A DNA stretch of 64,000 bases from Bradyrhizobium sp. LMTR 3 (GCF_001693485.1 NZ_MAXC01000049.1:310001-374000); one strand, 5' to 3'. Counted from the stretch's first letter, positions 15,611 through 24,958 are shown. Numbers and translations: made by a program. The notes: generated by a model not told the origin, from the sequence alone.

Positions 15611-16542
15611 TCACGATCGGGCCGTTCCGGTTGGACCGCGCTGCTGCAGCTTGTGTCGCCGCCGCAATCGCGCTGGCTCTCTTGATGTCGCCTGCGCATG
15701 CACAGCAGGCCTTTCCGACTCCAGAAGAAGCCGCCGCAGCGCTGGTCGCAGCCGTCAAGACCGGCTCCAAGAGGGCCATGCTCAGGGTTCTTGGCAGAGA
15801 AGCCGAGGAGATCATCGCATCCGGAGACGATGTCGCAGATGCGGAAACACGCGCGAGTTTCCTGAAGGCGTATGAAGCCAAACATTCCATCAAGTCGGAG
15901 GAAAACAAGAAAGCGACATTGATCCTGGGCACGGACGATTTTCCGTTCCCGATCCCGCTGGTCAACAGCAGGGATGGCTGGGAGTTTGATGCAGCCGCGG
16001 GTCGCCTCGAGATCCTCTATCGCCGCATCGGTCGCAATGAAGCCGATGCGATTCAAACCTGTCTCGCTTTCGTCGACGCCCAGAACGAATATGCGGACAA
16101 GGACCGCGGTGAAGGCGCAGGCGTCTACGCCCAACGCATCGCCAGCAGTCCGGGCAAGAAGGACGGTCTGTTCTGGCGTGACGATCGCGATCCAAGCCCG
16201 CTCGGCGAACTCGCCGCGCAGGCCTCGGCCGAAGGCTACAAGGCCGGGACCGAGGGCGGCGCGCCCTATCATGGCTACTACTATCGGATATTGAAGGGAC
16301 AGGGTCCCAACGCGCCCGGCGGCGCACTGAACTATGTAGTCAAGAACAAGATGATCGGCGGATTTGCGCTCATCGCTTATCCTGCGGAATACGGCAATTC
16401 GGGCGTCATGACATTCCTGGTCAACCACGCGGGCACCGTTTATCAGAAGGATCTCGGCCAACGCACCTCGATGAGCGCAAAGCGCACGTTCCTGTTTGAC
16501 CCCGACCAGACCTGGAAGAAAGTCGACGTGGGCAATCCCTGA
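15607..16542 (+). CDS. DUF2950 family exported protein
   Basis: A 311-residue protein with signal peptide (AACVAAAIALALLMSPAHAQQ). The DUF2950 pattern is clear: FPTPEEAAAALVAAV, GWEFDAAAGRLEILYRRIGRNE, CLAFVDAQNEYA, then HGYYYRILKGQGPNAPGG and GGFALIAYPAEYGNSGVMTF. DUF2950 genes commonly follow DUF3300 genes, as here, where the start overlaps the DUF3300 stop by four bases. The function is unknown; the protein is probably periplasmic or surface-attached and acts with its neighbour. It is under the FixK box at 13881 as part of the operon. Confidence 0.92.
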   Translation: MITIGPFRLDRAAAACVAAAIALALLMSPAHAQQAFPTPEEAAAALVAAVKTGSKRAMLRVLGREAEEIIASGDDVADAETRASFLKAYEAKHSIKSEENKKATLILGTDDFPFPIPLVNSRDGWEFDAAAGRLEILYRRIGRNEADAIQTCLAFVDAQNEYADKDRGEGAGVYAQRIASSPGKKDGLFWRDDRDPSPLGELAAQASAEGYKAGTEGGAPYHGYYYRILKGQGPNAPGGALNYVVKNKMIGGFALIAYPAEYGNSGVMTFLVNHAGTVYQKDLGQRTSMSAKRTFLFDPDQTWKKVDVGNP

Positions 16543-16557
16543 AGGTGGAGCGAGTGG

Positions 16558-16995
16558 ATGTTGACGCCCATGCTTCGTTGTGTCGCGATCGCGCAGTTTG
16601 CGTTTGTTCTGCTTCTGCCACCGCCGTCGGTCGCGCAGGCACCAGGCTACGTGCGCGTCAATTTCGTGAAGGCTGGATTGGTCGCTGGCGTGGGCGGTGG
16701 ACGCGGCGTACTCTCCTATCGCGGCCGCAACTACCACTTCACGGCAACCGGCCAGAGTCTCGGCATCACCGTGGGCGCAACGGCCAGCCGCCTGGAAGGA
16801 TGGGCCTCCGGCATACGCGACGTCAGGGACTTCGCCGGCACCTACAGTGCGGTCGGAGCGGGCGGAGCGTTAGTGGGCGGCGCGGGCGGCGTCAGTCTGA
16901 GAAATGAAAAAGGGATTGTGCTCGATCTGAAAGGCCCGAAAGCAGGCCTGGAGTTTGCCGCGAACCTGAGCCGTATCACGATTTCACTCAGGTAG
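16558..16995 (+). CDS. Small exported glycine-rich protein, DUF1134/EipA-like (paralogue of 10045-10485)
   Basis: A 145-residue protein with signal peptide (CVAIAQFAFVLLLPPPSVAQ). It aligns without large gaps to the protein at 10045: GVGGGRGVLSYRGRNYHF against GVGGGQGVLTFRGKRYPF, then FAGTYSAVGAGGALVGGAGGV against LAGSYAVGGAGGALAAGAGGV. It starts 15 bp after the DUF2950 stop with GGTGGAGCG before the ATG, and is the last gene of the FixK-box operon. Membership of DUF1134/EipA is a possibility only. The role is probably in the cell envelope. Confidence 0.75.
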   Translation: MLTPMLRCVAIAQFAFVLLLPPPSVAQAPGYVRVNFVKAGLVAGVGGGRGVLSYRGRNYHFTATGQSLGITVGATASRLEGWASGIRDVRDFAGTYSAVGAGGALVGGAGGVSLRNEKGIVLDLKGPKAGLEFAANLSRITISLR

Positions 16996-18142
16996 ATGCC
17001 ATGGACGGCGCGTTCGGCATTCCGGGCGCAGGAGCGAAATAGCATTTGCTCGCGCTGTGAACGTCTTCATGCGGAAGACTGCAGAAGGTATCGCAGCTCC
17101 GATGGGGTGTTGGGAAGGGAGGTAACACTCCACCAATTCGAACCCCGGCACTCAAGCGAAACCGAGCATTGCGGCGATGATGTTGATTTACGCGACATAT
17201 CAAACGTCTTCGCGTCGCCCGAAGCGGCCTTGCAACCGCGATGCCTACTTTGCATGGGGTTGTTTTCGATATTTTAGTTAGGGTGGACATGCTCCGCGGA
17301 TGGGCAGGGTTAAAAACATCAAGTTGCATTGAACCGGTATTGCGGTTAAGCAATTGAGATGGAATGGAAATTCTCCGTTGCGCCGATGATGGATTGGAGC
17401 GAGAGTTCAAGTCTTTCAATTGGTTAGAAGGCGGCGTGTGCCCGATGTGTGCACGGAGAGATCAAAGAAAATCTAGAAATATCTAGCGCGAGAGCACAGC
17501 GAGGTAACCCGTGGCACCTCGTAGCGCTGGATGGATGATCACGAGATTTGTGGTTCGAACGAGAAGCGGCAGGGGCATCGTCCAATGTAAGCTGCGAGAG
17601 TAGGCAAGCTGCTCACAAGCCTCGCCGATCTATCTATACGGACAAGCCTAGCACCTAAATAGTTCCTGGGCTTCTCGGAATCAGGCGTCTCAAGTAATCG
17701 ACTGTCCAGAGCCATTTTTGCGCTTGGCGAGACACCGGCAGATGGCAGCGGATCGTCAAAGCCGCGTTAGGCAATTCTCTCTTTGCACTGCCGTTGGACA
17801 TCTATGCAGAGGGCATCGTCTTCAAGCACCGCATGTCCGACGATACGAGGTTGGCGGTCGTCGAGTTCGGATGTGGTCACTTCATCGCTGTTTGCCATCG
17901 ACACCGTACGGGCCGTGGTGATCGGCTCTGAGTTGTCAGCTCGTCGAAGGCAATCGGCGGTCAAATATGGCCAACTTGATCAGCGCATCTGTGAGACACA
18001 GGTTGATCCTCACTTTGGGCTGATCCTGCACCAAGTGATGCTCCGATCGCTATTAGATAGAAGCCGGCTCGTCGCATGAGCCCCTGCACGCCATGGCTAC
18101 GGCACGCTCGTTTTAGGAAATATCTTTGAGAGGCGCGGAGCA
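16996..18142. other. Gene-poor stretch at start of accessory region
   Basis: Apart from the dusA-like repeat at 17371-17474, nothing convincing is seen. Short open frames (for example 17767-17964 on the minus strand) lack ribosome sites and recognisable similarity. The base composition looks less GC-rich than the genes to the left, as expected for transferred or decayed DNA. Confidence 0.55.
17371..17474 (+). repeat. dusA 5'-end copy A (island attachment-type repeat)
   Basis: In one frame from the ATG at 17359 this reads M-E-W-K then FSVAPMMDW, the conserved N-terminus of tRNA-dihydrouridine synthase A. It leaves the gene after the tryptophan (SESSSLSIG, stop). The copy at 34784-34876 is related over the whole stretch, including about 70 bp beyond the dusA part; the copy at 48398 shares only the dusA part. 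The 5' end of dusA is a known target of a family of tyrosine integrases, so this is read as an att-type junction. Confidence 0.7.
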
Positions 18143-18520
18143 TTATTTCAGATCGGCCGTCTGATTCTTCAACAGCAGATTCCTGCATGCTCTGACGAGA
18201 TCATGGTCGACATATGTCTTGCCAGGCCGGGTCACCAATTCTGGTGGAAAAGCATCTTTGGCACGATAGCTGCCCCTACTAGCGACGAGCGCACCCAATC
18301 GCACTTTGACGTCCGGCAAGGAACGAAAATCCTCGGCGCAGCCTGGCGCAAGCGCCGCCACAACTGCGCGATCGCTTTCCTCGGACGCCAGCCTTTCAGC
18401 TTTCGATGGACTGAGAAATCCAAACGCCTGCACCAATAGGTAGGCGCCAACGACCATTCCCGATGCGCCGGCCCACAAGCTGACCTTCACCGCCTGCCAA
18501 TTAACTTCGATCCTCTCCAT
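18143..18520 (-). CDS. One-TM hypothetical protein (paralogue of 23090-23464)
   Basis: A 125-residue protein. A GGAAGGAGAA ribosome site precedes the ATG at 18520. A short N-terminus (MERIEVNWQAVKVSLWAG) leads into one TM helix (GMVVGAYLLVQAFGFLSP). A soluble region of about 85 residues follows, with VVAALAPGCAEDFRSLPD, LGALVASRGSYRAKDAFPPEL and a final cysteine (LVRACRNLLL). The paralogue at 23090 shares the whole layout and most of these motifs. It lies 67 bp from the stop of the Crp-type gene and on the same strand, so they may be cotranscribed. The function is unknown. Confidence 0.75.
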   Translation of the reverse strand: MERIEVNWQAVKVSLWAGASGMVVGAYLLVQAFGFLSPSKAERLASEESDRAVVAALAPGCAEDFRSLPDVKVRLGALVASRGSYRAKDAFPPELVTRPGKTYVDHDLVRACRNLLLKNQTADLK

Positions 18521-18587
18521 GGGGTTCTCCTTCCGGTTCAGGATCTCCTGACAGATTTCCTCTCCTGTCGATTACCTCCGGAGAAAA

Positions 18588-19463
18588 TTATGGTTGTAAG
18601 GCTGTACGCTCCAGTGTCTCAAGCCGCGTGATTGGTTCTGAGGTTGCCTCACAAGCAATGCGGCCAACGCTTGGTGAGCCGGATGATATCGGGTTGTGTC
18701 GCCACGCTTTTGCAGAGACGCGCAGCACGCGATAACAACTGCATGACGTGTTCTCCAAGCCCGGGCGGTCGATGATTGAAACCCTGCCTCGATGCCGCCG
18801 GATCAGACCCGCCTGTTCCATCCGTCCCATTTCTGTCGTCACTCCTGCGCGTCGCACAGCAATGGCCCGGCCCAGGACGTCGTGGGTCAAGGCAATATCA
18901 TTTGACTGAAGCCTGTCGCTGGCCACGAGCAGCCATCGTGCGAGTCGTTCACGCAGCGTATGCCTCGTGTTACACGCGACTAACTGGGAGCTGTGTATCA
19001 GAGCAGAGTGAACATAGGTCAGCAGGAGTTTGCGTAGTTCCGGGAGGTCCTCGATGAGGGGCACGAGATCGTCGGCGTTGATCCGAAGAGCATCGCCCGC
19101 GACTTGAACGGTACATCGATGTGGCGATATTGCTCCTCCAAGAACGAGGGGAATTCCTACAAAATCGCCAGCTCCCAACGTTCTGATTTCCACCTGGGTA
19201 CGATCCGCTCCCGCTTTGGCGAACAGAGATGCGGCGCCACTCTCGATGAAATAGGCAAAACGCAGCCGGACGTTTCGCTCAAGCAAGGCCTGCCGCCTTG
19301 CAATCGGAACGCGCGTCGCACGTGCAAGTACTGCTTCGTGGCAATCGTTGGAAAGCTGGCCAAGGAGCCCATTCGAAGGATGCCATGCCGTGTCGTCCAG
19401 CCCTTGGCTGCCCGTCATGGGCCGATTCGATATGTCCGCCATCATTTGATATTCTGAAAGCAT
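18588..19463 (-). CDS. Crp/Fnr family transcriptional regulator
   Basis: A 291-residue protein starting at the ATG at 19463, which has GAGGAGAT just before it; the frame is open to 19865 but lacks a start signal there. The N-terminal cyclic-nucleotide-binding fold is at about 40-150 (VRLRFAYFIESGAASLF, LGAGDFVGIPLVLGG). A winged helix follows at about 180-245 (LTHDVLGRAIAVRRAGVTTEMGRMEQAGLIRRHRGRVSI). The recognition helix (VRRAGVTTEMG) differs from the E-xx-SR type, so it should read a different site from the FixK-like regulator. The C-terminal 45 residues are extra. It is divergent from the sensor kinase at 19654. Confidence 0.85.
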   Translation of the reverse strand: MLSEYQMMADISNRPMTGSQGLDDTAWHPSNGLLGQLSNDCHEAVLARATRVPIARRQALLERNVRLRFAYFIESGAASLFAKAGADRTQVEIRTLGAGDFVGIPLVLGGAISPHRCTVQVAGDALRINADDLVPLIEDLPELRKLLLTYVHSALIHSSQLVACNTRHTLRERLARWLLVASDRLQSNDIALTHDVLGRAIAVRRAGVTTEMGRMEQAGLIRRHRGRVSIIDRPGLENTSCSCYRVLRVSAKAWRHNPISSGSPSVGRIACEATSEPITRLETLERTALQP

Positions 19464-19653
19464 GATCTCCTCCTGGCCGAGCGTAATGCGGCTTAGACGC
19501 TGAATCTGGTCCCGAAAGGTCCGGGAAGGTAGTCGGGTCATCGCCACGGCATGTCGGGGAATCCCTGACGGGATCGACGGCTTTTTCCGACAGCCAAAGC
19601 TGCATTTTAATGGCCGATGAAGCTGAGGTGAGGCTTGTTCGAAACACGCGGGG

Positions 19654-21711
19654 ATGCCAGGTGCACTATTCGCCATGACACAAACAACTTCACGGATGGC
19701 GCGCCGATCGCTGATCTTGCTCGTGATGGCTGGTGCTATTCCGCTGCTTGTCTTTGCGGGATGGGTTGCTTTCCTGAACGCGCGGCAGGACCGCAACGCG
19801 GCGCGACTTGCAGCGTTTGAAACGCTCGATCGCGTTGCGACCCGCGTAACTTCCGAACTTGGCACACAGATCGAGGTGGCGGAAACGCTGGCTGCTTCGG
19901 CAGCTTTGGACCAGCCCGATTTGCAGATGTTCTATCGTGAGGCAAAACGCCTCAAGGATGCTCGTCCACTGTGGGAAACGATCGAGCTCGTTGATACCGA
20001 GGGTCGTCAAGTGCTCAATCTTCTTAGGCCAATGGGAGCCGAATTGGGGGCGACAGCCGATAGGGAGAACTTCAACAAGGTTCTGCAGACGCACAAGGCT
20101 GCAATCGGGGGTATCGGGCCTCTGGGGCCCATCTCCGGGAAGCGTCTGATCGCTCTGCGCGCACCCGTCGAACGGGATGGCAGTATAAATTTTGTTCTGA
20201 CGGTGGCGCTGGTTCCTGATGCCGTGAGCCAGATTCTTCGGAACGCGGGCGCCCCGAAAGGATGGGTTGGCGTCGTTGCCGATGCCAAGGGAAATATAGT
20301 CGCGCGCACGATCAAGGAGCAGTTTGAACTTGGGCGGCCGGCCAGCGAATCCGTCCGTGAGGCAATCAAACGAGCCCCTGAGGGAGCCTATGTCGGCCGC
20401 ACGCTCGAAGGCGTGGAAGTCGATACGATCTACCGGTCGCTTCCAGGAACCGGAGGTTGGTCCGTTCATCTGGGAATACCAACTGAGTCGTTGAATGCGC
20501 CGGTTCGGAGATCGGCGTTCTTGATGGCCGGTGGCGGCGCGGTCAGTCTTGCTCTCGCCATTGCTTTGGTCTGGCTGACGGGGCTCGATATCGCGCAACG
20601 GCGCCACGAGCAGGAAGCGAAAGCGGCCATCGCGCTGGGTCTGAGTGAAGAACGGAGGATGCTTGCGGTCGAAGCCGCAGATCTTGGCGTTTTTAACTGG
20701 AACTTGAACAATGGCGATGTACTTGTCTCTCATCGCGCGCAGATATTGCTCAATCTGCCGCCGCATCCTTCGGAACAACAGGACCGCATCTATCCCGCTG
20801 ACTTGTTTCTGGAGGGGATTCATCCTGCCGACCGGCAATTTGTGGCCGAGGCTCTCAAAGGAAGCGTTCGCGAACGACCCACGGCCATAGAATTCCGGAC
20901 GCGAGACGTCGATGGCGCCATTCGCTGGCGGCGGGCGACCGGTCGTCCGTCTCAGGCGAACCCGCTGATGCAGGACATTGTGTTCGGGGTGGTGATGGAT
21001 ATCGATGCCGCGAAGCAAGCAGAGATAGAGCGCGTGCAGTTATTGCGGCGTCTTTCCGTTGCCGAGGAAAATGAACGGCGTCGGATTGCTCGCGAGCTTC
21101 ACGACCAGATCGGGCAAAGCGTTACTGGTCTGATGCTTGGGCTCAAGAACCTCGAACATACCATCAATCGTGACGCGAGTGACAGTCGCGTAGACCGGAT
21201 CCACTGGCTGCAGACGCTCGCCAACGGAATTGGCCGTGATATACACCGGGTAGCAGCGGATTTGCGCCCCACTGCCCTTGATGATCTGGGATTACAGGAT
21301 GCTCTAAGGGCGCTCTGCTCGGAATGGAGCAGCCGGTTTCACATACAGACCGATCTTCATTTTCGAGGCAACAGCACTCCGCTTCCGTCGGACGTTGAGA
21401 TCGCTATCTATCGGGCGATCCAAGAGGCATTGACGAACGTCCTGAAGCACGCAAAGGCTCAAAGTGTCAGCTTGGTAATCGACCAGCGTTTAAGTGAACT
21501 GCGCGTCGTAATCGAGGACGATGGAGTAGGATTTCCCTCCGAAATACCCGCGCCAATCGAATCTGAGAAGCGAACGCTTGGCAGGCTTGGGCTTTCAGGA
21601 ATGCGCGAGCGGCTGAGCTTGATCGGCGGCACTCTCGTCATTGAGTCGGAGCCGGAAACTGGAACTACGCTATTCATATCCGTGCCATTGGGCGCAGCAA
21701 TGGAGCTTTGA
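19654..21711 (+). CDS. NarX-type sensor histidine kinase (dCache-like periplasmic domain, PAS, HisKA_3)
   Basis: An inner-membrane kinase of up to 685 residues; an alternative start is the ATG at 19675. TM1 is LILLVMAGAIPLLVFAGWVAFL. An extracytoplasmic sensor of about 240 residues ends in WSVHLGIP, as in dCache domains. TM2 is LMAGGGAVSLALAIALVWL. A PAS-like region (LGVFNWNLNNGDVLVSH ... RWRRATGRPS) comes next, then phosphoacceptor motif RRIARELHDQIGQS with His483, the HPK7/NarX type. The HATPase domain ends the protein (DDGVGFP, LGLSGMRERL). It overlaps the next gene by four bases. The ligand is unknown. Confidence 0.92.
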   Translation: MPGALFAMTQTTSRMARRSLILLVMAGAIPLLVFAGWVAFLNARQDRNAARLAAFETLDRVATRVTSELGTQIEVAETLAASAALDQPDLQMFYREAKRLKDARPLWETIELVDTEGRQVLNLLRPMGAELGATADRENFNKVLQTHKAAIGGIGPLGPISGKRLIALRAPVERDGSINFVLTVALVPDAVSQILRNAGAPKGWVGVVADAKGNIVARTIKEQFELGRPASESVREAIKRAPEGAYVGRTLEGVEVDTIYRSLPGTGGWSVHLGIPTESLNAPVRRSAFLMAGGGAVSLALAIALVWLTGLDIAQRRHEQEAKAAIALGLSEERRMLAVEAADLGVFNWNLNNGDVLVSHRAQILLNLPPHPSEQQDRIYPADLFLEGIHPADRQFVAEALKGSVRERPTAIEFRTRDVDGAIRWRRATGRPSQANPLMQDIVFGVVMDIDAAKQAEIERVQLLRRLSVAEENERRRIARELHDQIGQSVTGLMLGLKNLEHTINRDASDSRVDRIHWLQTLANGIGRDIHRVAADLRPTALDDLGLQDALRALCSEWSSRFHIQTDLHFRGNSTPLPSDVEIAIYRAIQEALTNVLKHAKAQSVSLVIDQRLSELRVVIEDDGVGFPSEIPAPIESEKRTLGRLGLSGMRERLSLIGGTLVIESEPETGTTLFISVPLGAAMEL

Positions 21712-22364
21712 AGGTGGTGTCAATAAGAGTCGTGCTTGCTGATGACCATCCCGTGGTGCTTGCCGGCATGAAAGCGTTGCTCGATGGGATGCAGGACATC
21801 ACAGTTGTTGGCGAAGCGACGACAGGCCCAGGCGTCCTGAGAATCCTTCGGGAAACCGGACCTGATATCGCCGTGCTTGATATTTCCCTGCCCGAAATCA
21901 ACGGGCTCAAGCTTGCAGAAATGATCGCCGTTGACTTTACCGAGGTCAAGATTCTCGCGTTGACGGTTCACGAGGATCGCGCCTATGTCCGGCCGATGCT
22001 GAAGGCCGGTGCCAAGGGATATCTGCTGAAGCGATCAGCGGCCGACGAACTCGTGCGAGCCATCCGGGCGATCGCGGGGGGAGGCGTATATTTAGACCCT
22101 GCGATTGCCGAAACGGTCATTCCTTCTGCTCCAGCCGATCATGCCACGGGTAGCTCTCAGCTAGTTGAACTCAGCCAGCGGGAAACCGAAGTTTTGCAGC
22201 TGATTTCACGGGGCTTGAGCAACAAGGAGATCGCGGGCCGCCTCGATATCAGTGTGAAGACGGTGGAAACTCACAAGGCCCGGGCTCTCGAAAAGACGGG
22301 TCTTCGAACGCGCGCCGACATTGTTCGCTATGGAGTTGCGCATCGGTGGCTCGACGACCTGTGA
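21708..22364 (+). CDS. NarL/FixJ-type response regulator
   Basis: A response regulator of 218 residues if it starts at the TTG 21708, which overlaps the kinase stop; GTG at 21714 or 21717 would shorten it by two or three residues. The receiver has acidic D12/D13, phosphoacceptor D58 (IAVLDISLPE) and a C-terminal conserved lysine (GYLLKRS). The LuxR-type HTH is at about 150-212 (LSQRETEVLQLISRGLSNKEIAGRL, then KTVETHKARALEKTGLRTRADIVRY). It is the obvious partner of the NarX-type kinase. Targets are unknown; no binding site can be assigned. Confidence 0.92.
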   Translation: MKVVSIRVVLADDHPVVLAGMKALLDGMQDITVVGEATTGPGVLRILRETGPDIAVLDISLPEINGLKLAEMIAVDFTEVKILALTVHEDRAYVRPMLKAGAKGYLLKRSAADELVRAIRAIAGGGVYLDPAIAETVIPSAPADHATGSSQLVELSQRETEVLQLISRGLSNKEIAGRLDISVKTVETHKARALEKTGLRTRADIVRYGVAHRWLDDL

Positions 22365-23048
22365 TCAAGATCATCTGATTCGTCTCCATTGACGCGATAC
22401 TCGTTTGCCTCGCAAACAACGATCGCTACGCGCGTAAGCGTTGCAATCGTATTAACCTCGCGACCGCCAGGGCTGCGGAAATCGCGCCAGCTGCGAGATG
22501 GACAACCATCGCGTTCGTGGCTGCAAAAGCCGAGAATCCAAGGCGATAGCAACCCGCCTCACGCCGCGAAGAGGATAAGCCACACTTCCCAGACCTCGAA
22601 GGCAATTGGATCTGCAATTGAAAGGATAGCGATTGCTGTTCCGGCCACGCCAGCGCTTTGAGTTGGAATGGTTGGCGAACCGGCGCCATACCCCACAATC
22701 CACGGGGACAACAACAGTCAGGTGCCAACGACGAGATTAGACACATCCAACAGTCTATCTCCCGCTATTTTTCCGCCCAAGGGCACAGACAGCCATTGCG
22801 GCCGCCATCCAAATTCTGCGTTTCTCTGCCACGGTAACGCAGGTTGTCTTCATGAACGTTTCTTTCAATGGCAATGGCGGTCGCACACATAGGCCGTTCA
22901 TTAGAAACATCTGCTATCGGGCGACCGGACTACCGGGATGGCGGCCGGCAAATAAAGCCGACCAGGGGCGCGTAGAAGAATAGCTCTAACTAGTTATTTC
23001 GTTCGACGGCATCAAAGGCGGCGCATCGCTCTGCACACGGAGCGAGCC
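22365..23048. other. Non-coding stretch
   Basis: There are short overlapping frames on both strands, but none has a ribosome site or recognisable protein pattern. No repeat or RNA gene was recognised. Confidence 0.5.
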
Positions 23049-23078
23049 AAAAAGGCCGCCCCCACGCGGAGCGGCCTT
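23049..23078 (-). terminator. Rho-independent terminator
   Basis: Read on the minus strand, the stem AAGGCCGC pairs with GCGGCCTT around a 11-base loop and runs into TTTTT. It lies 12 bp beyond the stop of the gene at 23090-23464. Confidence 0.8.
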
Positions 23079-23089
23079 AGGGTCTAGAA

Positions 23090-23464
23090 TTACGATTCGG
23101 TCTGTTTTGGTTTGACCAATAGAGCGGTGCACGCCCTTACCAAGCTGTAATCCACGTAGCTTTTGCCAGGAAGAGTAATCAGCTCCTTCGGAAAAGCTTC
23201 TCGAGCCAGGTAGCTGTCGCGATTCGCGACCAGCTTAGCCATCCGATCATCCGCATCGGGCAGTGAACGGAACTCCTCCGCGCAGCCAGGTGCCAGAGCC
23301 GCGACTACAGCCTTGTCGCTCTTCCGGGCCGCCAGCTTTTCAGCGGTCGACGGGCTCATAAAGCCGAACAGATATGTGAGCAAAAGCGCACCGAGGGCCA
23401 TACCACCTGCTCCCGCCCATAAGCTGGGCTTCACGATACGCCAATTGATACCGAGGTCTTGCAT
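23090..23464 (-). CDS. One-TM hypothetical protein (paralogue of 18143-18520)
   Basis: A 124-residue protein. The ATG at 23464 has GGAGGACAT in front of it; the longer frame to 23611 is not supported. The build is the same as in the paralogue: MQDLGINWRIVKPSLWAG, TM helix GMALGALLLTYLFGFMSP, then VVAALAPGCAEEFRSLPD, LVANRDSYLAREAFPKEL and LVRACTALLV. The highly conserved AALAPGCAE(D/E)FRSLPD block suggests the soluble part carries the function. The gene ends in a strong terminator and stands alone. No function is known. Confidence 0.78.
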   Translation of the reverse strand: MQDLGINWRIVKPSLWAGAGGMALGALLLTYLFGFMSPSTAEKLAARKSDKAVVAALAPGCAEEFRSLPDADDRMAKLVANRDSYLAREAFPKELITLPGKSYVDYSLVRACTALLVKPKQTES

Positions 23465-24184
23465 GGAGATGTCCTCCTTCGCTTGGAATGCCTCTTGTCC
23501 TGCTCCAGTCCGTACACGGACAATCGTGGTTGTGATGTTACGGCTGCAGGAATGCGATATGGCAACGCAGCGCGGATGGCTGGGTTTCAAAAGCGGGAAC
23601 GCGGCTGACAACTTTCAACGTTCGCTTCTGTACCAAGCCATTGGGAGAACGGAACGTCCGTCCGACCCCGATCAGTTTGCCCCTCTGTTCGAGTGTAACT
23701 CGGATTGACGACATGCGCTGCCGAATTGAAGATTATGGAATCATCGGTGATGGCGAGACCGTTGCTCTCGTTGATCGAGCAGGCTCGATTGATCGGCCTT
23801 TAGACATCATGGGATCGAAGCAGACCTCGATCGCGTTGCAAGTGATGGCTTCATGACGGCGGACGCGATAGCCGCCGAGGTGCGTCGGCTGGACGCGGAG
23901 TTGGACTTCGTCAATGGTTTCAGAGCAGCGTCTCCCGTCAAGTTCTTGCCGATCCGAATATCCCGCTGTTGATAGCGAATTGAGTTGACGATGACCAAAG
24001 GAAGGAAGAAGTCGAGGAAATCGCCAAAGGGTAAGCGAAAGTCCACCAGTGTACGCACTAAGATCATGAATTGCTCCTTTGGTCTCTTACCGTACCGACT
24101 TCCGATCAGCTCCGTGAACTGCAGTCCTTCCGCGAAGTTTTTTGTCGAGCCGCCGCTCGCGTTGACGTATGCAGGAGAGAGCCG
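23465..24184. other. Mostly decayed stretch
   Basis: It contains a short relic of a glycoside hydrolase family 15 gene (23713-23856, listed separately) and several small open frames without support, including a lysine/serine-rich one from 23991 and an 86-codon one on the minus strand (23807-24067). Nothing else was recognised. Confidence 0.5.
23713..23856 (+). pseudogene. N-terminal remnant of a GH15 (glucoamylase-like) protein
   Basis: The 47-codon frame begins RIEDYGIIGDGETVALVDRAGSID, which follows the well-known start of bacterial GH15 glucoamylase/trehalase-like enzymes (pattern IEDYALIGDGRTAALV..DGSIDW). It then diverges and stops. A full enzyme has about 600 residues, so this can only be a fragment. 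No catalytic part is present in the window. Confidence 0.55.
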
Positions 24185-24724
24185 ATGTCAGCCATTGATA
24201 TGATAGCAATCACCATTATCGTCACGGTCGCAATCTTGACGGCTCCCTCCCATGCAAGGCCTCCGATGGAGAATTGGTACGCAGCGGCGGCCGGCACGGA
24301 TGGCGTGCCAAGCAGTGCCTTGCAGGGACCGACTTCATTCGTCCCGCCAGGCACGTTGCGTTTCAGAGCCTATATCCCCGGTACGACAGACCTTCGAATC
24401 TCAGATGTTGTGGGATTGGAGGTATATAACCTGCGCAACGAAAAGATCGGCCTGATCGTGGACGTTATGCTAGGGAGCAGTCAGATCGTGAAAGGCTTCG
24501 TCATTAACGTCGGCGGATTCCTTGGCATGGGAAATCGCAACATTGCGGTGACCTCGAGGTCCATCCTGCTATTAAAGCGAGGTGGCAAGCTCGACCGGGC
24601 ATTGGTTGACGTGACGAGGGAGACTCTCAGGAAATCAGAGCCGTTCGAATTTCCCGCGGCGGAGGGCTCTCGGCGCTCGGTTTCAGACACTCCGCCCGGC
24701 ACCCGGCAAGCCTTGGACTTCTGA
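24185..24724 (+). CDS. PRC-barrel domain exported protein
   Basis: A 179-residue protein starting at the ATG 24185, preceded by GGAGAGAG. The frame from 24071 is longer but lacks a start signal. A hydrophobic N-terminus (MIAITIIVTVAILTAPSHAR) acts as signal peptide or anchor. A PRC-barrel follows at about residues 65-130 (DLRISDVVGLEVYNLRNEKIGLIVDVM, VKGFVINVGGFLGMGNRNIAV). PRC-barrels occur in RNA-processing and photosynthetic proteins; exported versions like this are common in rhizobia with unknown roles. Related PRC-barrels lie at 25437 and 31896 in the same region. Confidence 0.8.
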   Translation: MSAIDMIAITIIVTVAILTAPSHARPPMENWYAAAAGTDGVPSSALQGPTSFVPPGTLRFRAYIPGTTDLRISDVVGLEVYNLRNEKIGLIVDVMLGSSQIVKGFVINVGGFLGMGNRNIAVTSRSILLLKRGGKLDRALVDVTRETLRKSEPFEFPAAEGSRRSVSDTPPGTRQALDF

Positions 24725-24958
24725 TTGTTTATCGAGCGCAGCGCGGCAGCGCACTTCAACCATCCATCGTGGTGCCTCCGGCTGCTGCATCCGGCTGTCT
24801 TCAGGCGGAGAGTCTGCAATGAAATGCAGCGTGCGCCATGCCGTACCCGACCGCGGATGAACTATTGGGCCATATGTGCGGCATCGTACCACCTATCTTT
24901 GCAACTGTGCCGTCATCTGTGGATTGACAAGTGCACCGTAGAGAAGAAGGAGACTTGA
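24725..24958. other. Intergenic region
   Basis: No gene is evident. GAAGAAGGAGACTTG just before 24959 is the ribosome site of the BA14K gene. Confidence 0.5.

Noticed and set aside
17371..17474. Functional dusA gene start
   Set aside because: The frame leaves dusA after about 13 residues and stops nine codons later; no downstream dusA coding region is found in the window.
19690..21018. 442-codon minus-strand frame
   Set aside because: It is antisense to the NarX-type kinase, which has intact motifs in every domain.
23807..24067. 86-codon minus-strand frame as a gene
   Set aside because: It crosses the GH15 remnant and has no ribosome site; the phenylalanine/leucine-rich start is probably chance.
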